Assembly: GCA_016840685.1 (NCBI GenBank)
Contig: JAEORX010000012.1
Location: forward strand, 1-40,275
Source of the DNA: Candidatus Thorarchaeota archaeon
GTDB taxonomy: Archaea > Asgardarchaeota > Thorarchaeia > Thorarchaeales > Thorarchaeaceae
Reading direction: 5' to 3'
Length of the DNA: 40,275 nt
Translations under genes and position numbers: made by a program
Notes under the pieces: model-generated
Seen by the model: only the letters and a program-made list of their open reading frames with translations
The model's database searches: none
What the model was told of the DNA's origin: nothing
In this document: positions 32,852 through 40,275 of the stretch, piece after piece
How positions within the stretch are numbered: the stretch's first letter is position 1
How the letters are laid out: every line of letters begins with the position of its first letter

Positions 32852-33736
32852 ATGTCAGAAAATCTAGATGAAATCGCAGAGCAATACAAGGTGGTTGTCA
32901 GAGACCTCATGAAGGTCTACAAACGAGGACAAAAGGAGGTCATCGCACTTAGAGGCGTTGATTTTGAGGTCCGAGAAGGCGAGTTTCTCTCGATTGTTGG
33001 GCCAAGTGGGTCTGGAAAATCAACCTTGCTAAAGATGCTGGGAGCATTGGACAAACCTACTGCAGGTACGATCCTCTTCGATGGACATAGTGTTTCAATC
33101 TTGGATGATAGAAGATCAATGCTCTACAGACGACAGAAAGTTGGTTTCATTTGGCAGATTGGTAATCTTGTACCCGGCTTGACAGCTCTCAAAAATGTCA
33201 CTCTACCCATGAAGCTGGCGGGCGCTCCAACAAATCTTGCAAATGAAAGAGCCCACATGCTTCTTGACACCATGGGTCTTGGACCTAGAGCAAATCATAA
33301 GCCCAATCAAATGTCCGGCGGAGAGAATCAGAGATGTGCCATATGTGTCGCCCTTGCAAACAACCCTGAGCTATTACTGGGAGATGAGATCACTGGAGAG
33401 CTTGACAGTGAAACCACCGAGTTGGTGATGGAGGCATTGAAGAAGACGAACAAGGAATTTGGTACAACTGTCATCAATGTGACGCACAACCCAAAAGTTG
33501 CTGAATATGCGGACAGAGTTCTTAGAATAAGAGATGGTCTTATTGAAGGACAGAAACACATACTATATGGCGATATCACAGAGATTGATGCAAAAGGACG
33601 GATGGTGATTCCTGAAACAATCAGGCGACTTGCGGGAATAAGAAAACGTGTTGTACTGAAGGCCACCTCTGAGGGGCTCTTGGTCAGTCCACTAGAAACA
33701 GGAGAAGAAAACGACAACAATCAATCTGCTCAATAA
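32852..33736 (+). CDS. ABC transporter ATPase fused to a C-terminal AbrB-like domain
   Basis: This is a 294-aa protein. I start it at ATG 32852, behind GGGTGA, because the 53 residues upstream lie inside the permease gene. ATPase motifs are Walker A GPSGSGKST, Q-loop FIWQIGNLVPG, signature MSGGENQRCAICVAL and Walker B LLLGDEITGELD, where the usual A-D-E-P-T-G is G-D-E-I-T-G, and VTHNPKV. After RIRDGLIEG a separate 45-residue segment reads GDITEIDAKGRMVIPETIRRLAGI, the swapped-hairpin AbrB/SpoVT/MazE fold normally used to bind DNA. Such a tail on an ABC ATPase is unusual. It could bind DNA (for instance the dyads at this cassette's promoter) or only dimerise the subunit. The second ATPase of the cassette suggests the two ATPases pair as a heterodimer. 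Confidence 0.9.
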   Translation: MSENLDEIAEQYKVVVRDLMKVYKRGQKEVIALRGVDFEVREGEFLSIVGPSGSGKSTLLKMLGALDKPTAGTILFDGHSVSILDDRRSMLYRRQKVGFIWQIGNLVPGLTALKNVTLPMKLAGAPTNLANERAHMLLDTMGLGPRANHKPNQMSGGENQRCAICVALANNPELLLGDEITGELDSETTELVMEALKKTNKEFGTTVINVTHNPKVAEYADRVLRIRDGLIEGQKHILYGDITEIDAKGRMVIPETIRRLAGIRKRVVLKATSEGLLVSPLETGEENDNNQSAQ

Positions 33737-33799
33737 TATCTGAGTTCTAAAGTGGGAATGCCTATATTGCTGTATGGCTACTATGTTGGAGTGAGATTC

Positions 33800-34048
33800 A
33801 TGAGCTACATCAAGATGCCTTGGTCGTTCTATGCGACCCTTGTGTCATTTGGTATATTCTTCACCAGTCTTAACCTCTACATACTGACTCTCTGGTTATC
33901 GCACCCTTGGGCGAGTCCACTATGGCTGATAGGTGTGATTGGAGGCGCACTGTGTTTGATATATTCTGTTTACATGGTGAGGATTCATCAAGCAGAGCTT
34001 ATTGAGAAGAAACTCAAAGAAACATCTGATCAGACCAATGGTGACTAA
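33800..34048 (+). CDS. Small two-helix membrane protein at the end of the ABC cassette
   Basis: This 82-aa protein has two hydrophobic helices (about 9-30 and 37-60) and a charged tail (HQAELIEKKLKETSDQTNGD). I start it at ATG 33800 because GGAGTGAG lies 5 nt upstream; the frame could open at GTG 33752. It follows the second ATPase by about 60 bases on the same strand and may be an accessory subunit. No family was recognised. Confidence 0.65.
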   Translation: MSYIKMPWSFYATLVSFGIFFTSLNLYILTLWLSHPWASPLWLIGVIGGALCLIYSVYMVRIHQAELIEKKLKETSDQTNGD

Positions 34049-34166
34049 GTTCTGATAGGTAGCCTGCGAATTCCAAAGATAATTTCCACTGCCGCAATGA
34101 ATCCACCTCCAATTATTTGCAAGAACTGGGGAAGATACACACGATTAATTCAGATACTTCACCAAA

Positions 34167-35489
34167 TTATGGGAATATTCTGCTGACTGTCCTTGGGAAA
34201 GGAATGCTATCTCGTATATGTTCGAGCTCCAACATCCAGGTTATCATTCTGTCCATTCCCACCCCAAATCCAGAATGCTGAACACTACCATATCTACGGA
34301 TATCAATATACCATTTATACTTCTCAGGATCATCTCCTATACGAATTAGATTGTCAATCAATCTCTGCGCATCGGTTTCACGCTCACTACCTCCTATAAC
34401 CTCACCAAAACCACGAGGGGCAAGGAGGTCGCTGTTTTTGTAAGTGCGTGGATCCTCTGGATTATACTTCATATAGAAGGATTTGATTTCCTTAGGATAA
34501 TATTCAACAAAGAGAAAATTGTCATTGTCTTTTGTCAATAATTCCTCTGCCTCAGCACGGATATCATCTCCCCATTTGATATCAAGTCCTGCTTTCTGAC
34601 AGAATGCGATTGCTTCTTCGTAGGTCATTCTGTCAAACGGTGGATTGACAGCTAGTAATCGCTCTGGATCTACCTTCAATTCTTTGAGTTCCAAAGCACG
34701 ATTCTGTGCAACTGAATGACACATGTGGCTGATGAGACCCTCTTGTCTTTTCAGGTTGCATTCATGGTCACACCACGCTTCCTCAACCTCTAGGTGCCAG
34801 AACTCTGTTACATGTTTTCGGGTCCTGGATTTCTCAGCTCTAAATGAGGGAGCCAGGATGAACACTTTCTCCATGGCAAACAATTGAGGTTCTAGATGCA
34901 TCTGGCTTGTCTGGGTCATGTACATCTTCCTTCCAAAATACTCAACCTCAAAGAGTTCTGCTCCTTCTTCACCCATTGTTGATACAAACATCGGACAAGT
35001 TGTTTCGTAGAACCCCTCGTTTCTAAGATACTCTCGAGTTGCGCGGAAGACTTCATCCCTGATTTTCAAAACATTTGTTAGCGCGCGAGACCTCATCCAC
35101 AGGTGGCGATTGTCATTCAAGAACTCGATGCTCTGATGTTCAGTGATCGGAAATTCTTCAGCAAAATGTAGGACTTCGAACTCCTCAACTTGAACCTCAT
35201 ACCCTCCCTCTGCACGGGAGTCTTTCTTTACTAAGCCTACCATAGTGACCAGAGATTCTATTAACATCTTCTCTGCATCAGCGTACTCCTTCTCGCTGAC
35301 TGCTGTTTTTTTAATGACAGTTTGTACGACACCCGAAGGGTCTCGGAGAAGCACGAAGACCATCTTCTTCTGTTTGCGAATCCGATGGACCCATCCGCGA
35401 AGATGAACCTTCTTTCCTTCATACTTGCCTTCGAGCACGTCACTGACGTGAATATAGCTCACTGTACTCACCGTATATAGTGCTTCCAC
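34167..35489 (-). CDS. asnS: Asparaginyl-tRNA synthetase
   Basis: This 440-aa class IIb synthetase charges tRNA-Asn. The N-terminal OB-fold anticodon-binding domain covers residues 12-105 (VHLRGWVHRIRKQKKMVFVLLRD). Motif 2 reads FRAEKSRTRKHVTEFWHLEVEEAW, and FWHLEVE favours AsnRS over AspRS. Motif 3 is GFGVGMDRMITWMLEL with the final IRDSIPFPRT. The start is GTG 35489; a second GTG at 35462, behind GGTGAG, would give a slightly shorter and equally plausible protein. Length is that of archaeal AsnRS (about 430-440). Having a direct AsnRS argues that Asn-tRNA is not made only by the amidotransferase route. Confidence 0.93.
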   Translation of the reverse strand: MEALYTVSTVSYIHVSDVLEGKYEGKKVHLRGWVHRIRKQKKMVFVLLRDPSGVVQTVIKKTAVSEKEYADAEKMLIESLVTMVGLVKKDSRAEGGYEVQVEEFEVLHFAEEFPITEHQSIEFLNDNRHLWMRSRALTNVLKIRDEVFRATREYLRNEGFYETTCPMFVSTMGEEGAELFEVEYFGRKMYMTQTSQMHLEPQLFAMEKVFILAPSFRAEKSRTRKHVTEFWHLEVEEAWCDHECNLKRQEGLISHMCHSVAQNRALELKELKVDPERLLAVNPPFDRMTYEEAIAFCQKAGLDIKWGDDIRAEAEELLTKDNDNFLFVEYYPKEIKSFYMKYNPEDPRTYKNSDLLAPRGFGEVIGGSERETDAQRLIDNLIRIGDDPEKYKWYIDIRRYGSVQHSGFGVGMDRMITWMLELEHIRDSIPFPRTVSRIFP

Positions 35490-35542
35490 ACCCAGACCTA
35501 GTTGAGATAAAAGGCTGACGGCTTTTGATGACCATCAACCCT

Positions 35543-37465
35543 TTAGCGATATCTCACAAACCAGATGATGGCTATTAGTGCAATCACTCCAAGAGCTACA
35601 AGTGCAGCAGATATGAGATAGTAACTTGCAGTCGATGCAGAAACATGAACCATTACGGTCGAGTGAGCCATGTTGCCACCAATATCATAGACTCTCAAGG
35701 TAGCATTATGTTCACCTTGGCTCAATCCAGAGAAGTCAAAATCAATGTTGGTAGTCGTCCAATCATCTGTGAAGACAAGTACTCCATCCACTAGAATCTC
35801 ATAGTAATCCATATAGTCATCAATAGCAGTCCAATTGAAGATCTGATTCCGATCTCCTTGAGCATAATAGATATCCGCTGGAGTGTAGGTGATTACCGGA
35901 GCTATGGTGTCACCGATCACTGTGACCAACACACTATCTATAGCTGTGTTTCCACTTGTGTCATTCACATGTAGAGTGAAGTTATAGACGCCAACATCGA
36001 GTCCATCCAAACTAATCGTGATGACTGGTTCATCGGGATTGATTACACCATTGACAATCGACACATTATTCCTCAAAACTTCATACTTGTCTGGATATTC
36101 ATCGGTCACATTCCATGATAGTGAGTATCCTGTTTCCGAGAAGGTGAACTCGATGGAATCAGGTCCCTCAATAGTTGGTGTGACGTTTTCATAGAAGCGG
36201 AGTGTGAGCGTGTCTTCTGCCAAGTTTAAGTTCATGTCTATTGCAACAAGTCGTATCTCATAGTATCCAATGGTAAAGGATGGAAATGATGCACTTACAT
36301 TGTAAACATAGTCAAAGGTTCTGTTTGTCCATGATGTCGTGATGTTTAGGAGACCATCAACCCATACTTGAATTGAGCTTGGATACTCATCGTCAACAGT
36401 CCAGGTCAATGTGACATTCTCTGCATCAATCAAAATATCAGTGTTTCCAGGACCAGTAATTGTGGGGTCCCTAAAATCTGATTCAATTGCTGTTAAATTA
36501 TAAAAATACTTGCCCAATCCAACAGGCTGTCCCAAGTACTCTACAGTCCAGTTGATGAACTCAACAGGAAGATCGATGAATATGACAGTCCCATTTGCAG
36601 GAGTCACTTTTGAGTCATAAACTGTGCCATTCTTAAACATCACAACAACATCAGCACCAACAATCGGGGCTAAACTGGTCTCGTAGTAGGTGAATACTTC
36701 CAAGTCAAGATAGTCAGGGTTTCCTGTCAGGCGACGAGGAGTTGGGTCCGATACGAGGAGTTGCGTCCCGTTGGACTCTACAATACCATTCGTTAGAAGA
36801 TATCCATCATAGAGTGGGTCACCAAGTACTGATACTCTCCAAGTATAGTTATTCTGGGGTAAATCAACAAAATCAGCTCTTCCATCAGTGACAACAACCT
36901 GATCCCAAATTGAGTTATCTGATAGAAGATGTATTGAGAAGTTGAGGTTCTCAGCTGGTATACCTTCGATGTCCGTGATTGTAGCATTCAGATCGTCATC
37001 ATCATTGTCCCAGTCAATGTTTCCAAAAAGAATTTGGACTGTTGCTTCTGGACCATCCGATACAATCTGGCCAGTTGCCTGTGGAGTGGTAGGGTCAGAT
37101 GGATGAGAAACATTCCACTGATAGGTACCTTGAGGAACATTTGGTATGTTCGCGATACCGACACCGTTGGTGACACCCTGCAATCCCGGGTACTCAACAC
37201 CAGTAGTAACATTGTAGAACTTAATCACAGCGGTGGCTAGTGGTACTGTACCATTCCTAACTGTAAACTCAAAGTCATCATCATTGAAATCTAAGAATTG
37301 ATTCCAGACCCGAACACTAACAACATAATTCGTTGAAGCAGGTTCAAAGGATGTTCTTGAGTTTGCATCCAAAGTAGTATTCTCATTGAATGCTAATGGA
37401 ATTGCCATAGTAGCAATGAAAAGAAATAGGAAGATCAATGCAAAAGCTCTGTGTGTCTTGCTCAT
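35543..37465 (-). CDS. Secreted, membrane-anchored Ig-like repeat protein, second copy
   Basis: This is a 640-aa surface protein. The signal peptide is at residues 1-26 (MSKTHRAFALIFLFLFIATM onward). One C-terminal membrane helix (about 616-636) ends in RYR. Residues 45-330 hold beta-sandwich domains of the transthyretin/CnaB-like kind (LATAVIKFYNVTTG, GTYQWNVSH). Residues 335-600 hold three Ig-like repeats with GPDSIEFTFSETGYSLSWNVTDEYPDKYEVL. This last type also fills the surface protein at 3.8-5.6 kb. Asn-x-Ser/Thr sequons are dense. Likely role: glycosylated surface or adhesion protein. A TATA-like stretch (CTTTTATG on minus near 37550) lies about 85 bases upstream. Confidence 0.85.
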   Translation of the reverse strand: MSKTHRAFALIFLFLFIATMAIPLAFNENTTLDANSRTSFEPASTNYVVSVRVWNQFLDFNDDDFEFTVRNGTVPLATAVIKFYNVTTGVEYPGLQGVTNGVGIANIPNVPQGTYQWNVSHPSDPTTPQATGQIVSDGPEATVQILFGNIDWDNDDDDLNATITDIEGIPAENLNFSIHLLSDNSIWDQVVVTDGRADFVDLPQNNYTWRVSVLGDPLYDGYLLTNGIVESNGTQLLVSDPTPRRLTGNPDYLDLEVFTYYETSLAPIVGADVVVMFKNGTVYDSKVTPANGTVIFIDLPVEFINWTVEYLGQPVGLGKYFYNLTAIESDFRDPTITGPGNTDILIDAENVTLTWTVDDEYPSSIQVWVDGLLNITTSWTNRTFDYVYNVSASFPSFTIGYYEIRLVAIDMNLNLAEDTLTLRFYENVTPTIEGPDSIEFTFSETGYSLSWNVTDEYPDKYEVLRNNVSIVNGVINPDEPVITISLDGLDVGVYNFTLHVNDTSGNTAIDSVLVTVIGDTIAPVITYTPADIYYAQGDRNQIFNWTAIDDYMDYYEILVDGVLVFTDDWTTTNIDFDFSGLSQGEHNATLRVYDIGGNMAHSTVMVHVSASTASYYLISAALVALGVIALIAIIWFVRYR

Positions 37466-37546
37466 CCAACGTCACTCTCAAACAGGATAGAGATAGACTG
37501 TCCTTTAGTCATCTCAACGCTTGGCGGCGTCGAATCCTCGGAGCGC

Positions 37547-37553
37547 ATAAAAG
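37547..37553 (+). promoter_or_regulatory. TATA-like box for the hemerythrin gene, with a dyad at the start site
   Basis: GCATAAAAGGG reads as an archaeal TATA box on plus. About 26 bases downstream, near the expected transcription start, AGTTCAGAACT (37569-37579) is a perfect 5+1+5 palindrome that could be an operator. The gene start is at 37627. Confidence 0.4.
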
Positions 37554-37626
37554 GGTTTTCATAGTTCAAGTTCAGAACTAGTGCTCTAGGATAATCCTTA
37601 TGATAGAGATAGAGTGGGGGAGAATC

Positions 37627-38042
37627 ATGACAGAAATCAAGTGGGATGATAGTCTTTCTGTTGGAATTGATTAATTCATAGTCAGCACAAAGAGCTAATC
37701 CATAAAATCCAAGATTTATCCGAAACTGTTGCTACAACCAGAGGTCTTGAAAAGATACTCCAGACTCTTGAATTCATGATTAAATATACCGAGTTCCATT
37801 TTGCTACTGAGGAAAGGCATATGAGAAACCTGTGCTATCCTGGAATTGATAGTCATTTACGTCAACACAATGAGTTTGTTCAAACACTAAATCATATGAT
37901 TGAAGATTTCGAAGAAGATGGTGCTACCAAAGCTCTCAGCAATTCAATCAACACTTACTTGATAAACTGGCTTATCAAGCATATTAAGTCAACTGATAGG
38001 AAATTCGGAGAGTTCTTTATAAAGACAGAATTCAAAAGATAG
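37627..38042 (+). pseudogene. Bacteriohemerythrin with a one-base frameshift
   Basis: Hemerythrins hold a diiron site that binds O2. ATG 37627, behind GGGGGAG, opens with MTEIKWDDSLSVGID and then meets TAA. Skipping one frame, the next residues are LIHSQHKELIHKIQDLSE, and the frame runs to the stop at 38040-38042. Joining the pieces with one restored base at GAT|TA gives the standard VGIDxIxxQHKEL line. Every iron ligand is then present: the His of SQHK, His in EFHFATEE plus its Glu, the two His in HLRQH, and His and Asp in KHIKSTD. So one base is missing near 37672, possibly a T lost from a GATTT run. This may be a real young pseudogene, a sequencing error or programmed frameshifting. A shorter ORF from 37776 covers only the last 88 residues and lacks the first ligand. 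Confidence 0.85.
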
Positions 38043-38080
38043 GGGTACCTATCCCCACAAATTTTCTTTTTTTCCTTTAT
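38042..38080 (+). terminator. Hairpin plus T-tract after the hemerythrin gene
   Basis: GGGG (38042-38045) and CCCC (38053-38056) flank a 7-nt loop. A T-rich run (ATTTTCTTTTTTTCCTTTAT) follows, a typical archaeal termination signal. Confidence 0.5.
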
Positions 38081-38961
38081 CTCAAATTTAGAATAGTTGC
38101 TATATTGGCATCAGAATCAATCACCGGTTGTATCATTCCCTTTGTAGATGTGAATAGCGTAGTCACTCCTGGTCCATGTCCAGAGATGACACAATCACTA
38201 TGTACGACAATACCGACAGATATTGCATCTTGCAAATAGATCCTTCCATAGGAATGATCTGCATCCATGATTGCAACTAGGTTTCCGAATCTAAGGTCAT
38301 CAAGTCCATATTCCTTATTTGTGGCTTTATCAAATAGCTGGATATCATAATCTCCTGAATAGACATGGTCAGCTCCAAGACCTGATCCCATGATTTTTGC
38401 TGGTATTTTGTGAGTCACAGGAATTGCAAGTTTGCCATCTTCATCTGCAAAATCAATCTTGTTTACAAAACGGGGGTCAATGTTCATGACCTTGACATCA
38501 GGGTAATCTATAAGCTTCAGGCCTTGACCAAAGGCCTTAATCTGAATCTTGTCCCCAATAACGAGTTTCTCCATGACTTCCTGAGAGAAATCAACCATTA
38601 CATGTTCAAACCCACCATGCTTTCCAACAACAGTTCCCTTTTCACCCTTAGCGTCACTTCGACCTTTGACAATGGCATCGTTACCCACGCATGCTAATAT
38701 ATTCAAAGCATTATTTGCCTGTGTCTGGAATCGTGCATCATTTTCTTTGTTTTCTATGCTTACACCAGGTTCAACATGATCTGCCATCCATCCTTTTACA
38801 AGATCTCCGACTCTGATGTTATAGGTAATTCCCCCAGTTCCTGGAAGGGCGACAACTCCTCCATCATGAGTTACGCGATATGGCGATTTCAGTACAGGAC
38901 TAACAATCTCTCCAATCACTGAAAGCTTCACGATATTGTCTTCATTAGTTCTGACCTGCAT
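38077..38961 (-). CDS. DUF4438 family protein
   Basis: This 294-aa protein matches the DUF4438 family, known from bacterial and archaeal genomes but without a settled function. Recognised features are the glycine-rich beta-strand layout (HDGGVVALPGTGGITYNIRVGD), VKGRSDAKGEKGTVVGKHGGFEHV in the middle, GSGLGADHVYSGDYDIQL, and DSDANIATILN at the end. It is soluble, with no signal peptide. ATG at 38961 has weak ribosome-site support. Its neighbours give no functional hint. Confidence 0.8.
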   Translation of the reverse strand: MQVRTNEDNIVKLSVIGEIVSPVLKSPYRVTHDGGVVALPGTGGITYNIRVGDLVKGWMADHVEPGVSIENKENDARFQTQANNALNILACVGNDAIVKGRSDAKGEKGTVVGKHGGFEHVMVDFSQEVMEKLVIGDKIQIKAFGQGLKLIDYPDVKVMNIDPRFVNKIDFADEDGKLAIPVTHKIPAKIMGSGLGADHVYSGDYDIQLFDKATNKEYGLDDLRFGNLVAIMDADHSYGRIYLQDAISVGIVVHSDCVISGHGPGVTTLFTSTKGMIQPVIDSDANIATILNLR

Positions 38962-39024
38962 AATGAAACAACCTTTCTGTGATGAACATATCCAACAAAT
39001 AAGGATGATGACTACTTCAAAATG

Positions 39025-39855
39025 CTAGAGTTGTGCTTCCAACCAATTGAACATGTCAAGGAAGACCTCTTCTCCGCCCTCCTCATGGTATGGCTCATGA
39101 TAGAGACCGGGATAAAGCTTCCAAGTTTTGTCCTCGGAAGCAATGTTGTCATAGAACTCCTTGTTGCGTTCAGGATCGAGGATAAGGTCTTCACCAGATT
39201 GCTGAACTAGAACAGGAACTGTAATTCTACTTGCTCCGTTAAATGCTTCTTTACTCGCCTTCAATCCTTCTATTGCAAATCTTGGTGTGGCTTTATCAAA
39301 TCGAAGTGGGTCTTCTCGATTGTCTTTGACAATTTCTGGATTCCTTGATATTAATTCATAATCAAGACCATTATCAATGTAGATTTTCACATTGAGTTTT
39401 GAGAGTAAAGCCCCAAGCTTTCTTGTTGTGAAACTAACTTTGAGCCTCTCCGAAACGGCTGGTGCTGGGATAAGGATTCCATCAGCTTCTTCAGGATGTT
39501 GCAGAACATAGTGAATGATGAAGACAGCACCCAATGAATGGCCAAAGAGAAATAACTTCTTATCTTGATGAAGGAGTTTCAAATATGCCACCAATGACTC
39601 CAAGTCCTCGGTATACTCATCGAAACTCTCAACATGACCCTTACGACCGGGGTAGGTCCCGAAAGCCCGCATATCAGGAGCATAGAATATGTACCCTTGA
39701 GCGGTGAATCGTTCTCCAAGATATCCTAAACGACCACTGTGAGATCCCAAACCATGTAGTCCAAGAACCACAGCCTTGGGTTCACCTTCTGGTCGCCAGA
39801 TTCTCAGTAGCATGGTTGTGCCATCAAATCCTTGATAAGTACTATCTTCACTCAT
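39025..39855 (-). CDS. Alpha/beta hydrolase, monoglyceride lipase/lysophospholipase type
   Basis: This 276-aa serine hydrolase has HGLGSHSGRLGYLGERF (oxyanion loop, 34 onward), GHSLGA with Ser107 as the nucleophile, SGEDLILDP with its Asp, and the histidine in YPGLYHEPYHE. The hydrolase_4 (monoglyceride lipase) pattern D-M-R-A-F-G-x-x-x-G-R-K-G-H-V is clear at 61-74. The start is ATG 39855; the 24 residues upstream in frame lie inside the neighbouring gene. Substrate: monoacylglycerol or lysophospholipid by family, unproven. In an ether-lipid archaeon the natural ester is an open question. Confidence 0.9.
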   Translation of the reverse strand: MSEDSTYQGFDGTTMLLRIWRPEGEPKAVVLGLHGLGSHSGRLGYLGERFTAQGYIFYAPDMRAFGTYPGRKGHVESFDEYTEDLESLVAYLKLLHQDKKLFLFGHSLGAVFIIHYVLQHPEEADGILIPAPAVSERLKVSFTTRKLGALLSKLNVKIYIDNGLDYELISRNPEIVKDNREDPLRFDKATPRFAIEGLKASKEAFNGASRITVPVLVQQSGEDLILDPERNKEFYDNIASEDKTWKLYPGLYHEPYHEEGGEEVFLDMFNWLEAQL

Positions 39856-39907
39856 GACGAAAACCACGAATACACAGAAGCAAGATGCCCTATGTGTCTT
39901 CCGAAGC

Positions 39908-40275
39908 CTACGAATTGCTTTCATCAATGAATGAAAACCGTTTATTTGGGTAGTCTAAGACTGTTTCGAAGTTTTTCAAAAAGTCATAACCGATAATCCC
40001 ATTATCAATAAGATGTCCTTTGGGTGATACCTTACTTAGATCAATAACAACGACCTGCGAGTTTGTGAGCCTCGCGGAACCAATTGCAAGTGTTTCCAAG
40101 GCTGCAAGTTTTAGCTCAGTATCACCACCAATACCTCGAGCGATTCCTTGTACTGCTTGAGCTTCGATTCCAAGTTTATCTGCCAACTCTGGAGTCATTA
40201 CAGTGTTTCCAGCTCCAGTATCGACAACAAAGTTATGCGGACCTTGGCCATTAATATACACGGGCACTCCTACTA
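39908..40275 (-). CDS. Retropepsin-like aspartyl protease, partial at the right edge
   Basis: The visible 119 residues from GTG 40267 hold a retroviral-type aspartic protease domain. INGQGPHNFVVDTGAGNTVM carries the catalytic D-T-G-A. GIIGYDFLKNFETVLDYPNKRFSF is the closing flap and beta-strand block. Such bacterial/archaeal proteins dimerise because each chain has one active-site Asp. The frame stays open to the window edge (GTA GGA before the GTG), and family members usually have more residues upstream, so the true start probably lies beyond 40275. It ends about 50 bases before the start of the lipase-like gene on the same strand. Confidence 0.8.
   Translation of the reverse strand, partial: VGVPVYINGQGPHNFVVDTGAGNTVMTPELADKLGIEAQAVQGIARGIGGDTELKLAALETLAIGSARLTNSQVVVIDLSKVSPKGHLIDNGIIGYDFLKNFETVLDYPNKRFSFIDESNS

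Noticed and set aside
34045-34140. Minus-strand 31-codon hydrophobic ORF (GTG start) between AsnRS and the small membrane gene
   Set aside because: It has a membrane-helix look, but no ribosome site and no promoter of its own. It is too short to support without conservation data.
1-40275. tRNA, rRNA, CRISPR arrays, insertion sequences, prophage
   Set aside because: No cloverleaf, rRNA-like, spacer-repeat, transposase or phage-structural sequence was noticed on either strand; a covariance-model scan was not possible.

Overview
The window looks like chromosomal DNA of an archaeon, most probably an Asgard archaeon of the Thorarchaeota/Heimdall-Loki grade. The archaeal signs are TATA-like boxes instead of -35/-10 promoters, an F420/tetrahydromethanopterin enzyme (Mtd), an FrhB-type F420 oxidoreductase, an aldehyde:ferredoxin oxidoreductase, a geranylgeranyl-reductase-family flavoprotein, an archaeal-type AsnRS, a HerA-type ATPase and THEP1. 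The Asgard signs are weaker and are inference: a Ras-like GTPase domain fused to a charged linker, longin/roadblock-like modules joined to winged helices or zinc ribbons, and Ig-like surface proteins rich in N-glycosylation sequons. No rRNA, tRNA, CRISPR, insertion sequence or phage genes were seen. Gene density is high, and no stretch over 300 bases lacks a gene.

Layout. 1-3.3 kb: HerA-like ATPase (cut at the left edge), GTP cyclohydrolase II on the minus strand, and a ferredoxin-like FrhB protein. 3.3-9.2 kb: THEP1 NTPase, a secreted Ig-repeat protein, a longin-like/zinc-ribbon protein, Mtd, and an MFS transporter with a C-terminal helix-hairpin-helix domain. 9.3-12.4 kb: two paralogous longin-like/winged-helix proteins followed by an overlapping ParA/MinD ATPase, the best candidate for an undescribed system here. 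12.4-19.2 kb: a 41-aa membrane peptide, a GNAT-like protein, AOR with a 49-aa partner, a many-helix membrane protein with an esterase, a glycerophosphodiesterase whose start is abnormal, a small zinc membrane protein, and a second 41-aa membrane peptide.

19.2-26.2 kb: an unknown 305-aa protein, a membrane protein with a large ectodomain, a geranylgeranyl-reductase-family flavoprotein, an APRT-like enzyme, a 428-aa protein with a degenerate small-GTPase domain, a C2H2 zinc-finger protein and a four-helix membrane protein. 26.4-34.0 kb: a MacB/LolCDE-type cassette (ATPase, permease, permease, ATPase fused to an AbrB-like domain, small membrane protein) behind a promoter packed with dyads. 34.2-40.3 kb: AsnRS, a second secreted Ig-repeat protein, a frameshifted bacteriohemerythrin, a DUF4438 protein, a monoglyceride-lipase-like hydrolase and an aspartyl protease running off the right edge.

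Together the genes suggest an anaerobic or microaerophilic cell using F420, tungsten/molybdopterin and ferredoxin redox chemistry, with isoprenoid lipids, glycosylated surface proteins and several eukaryote-like regulatory modules. Many genes start at GTG or TTG behind a clear Shine-Dalgarno (SD) sequence, and several convergent pairs overlap at their stop codons.
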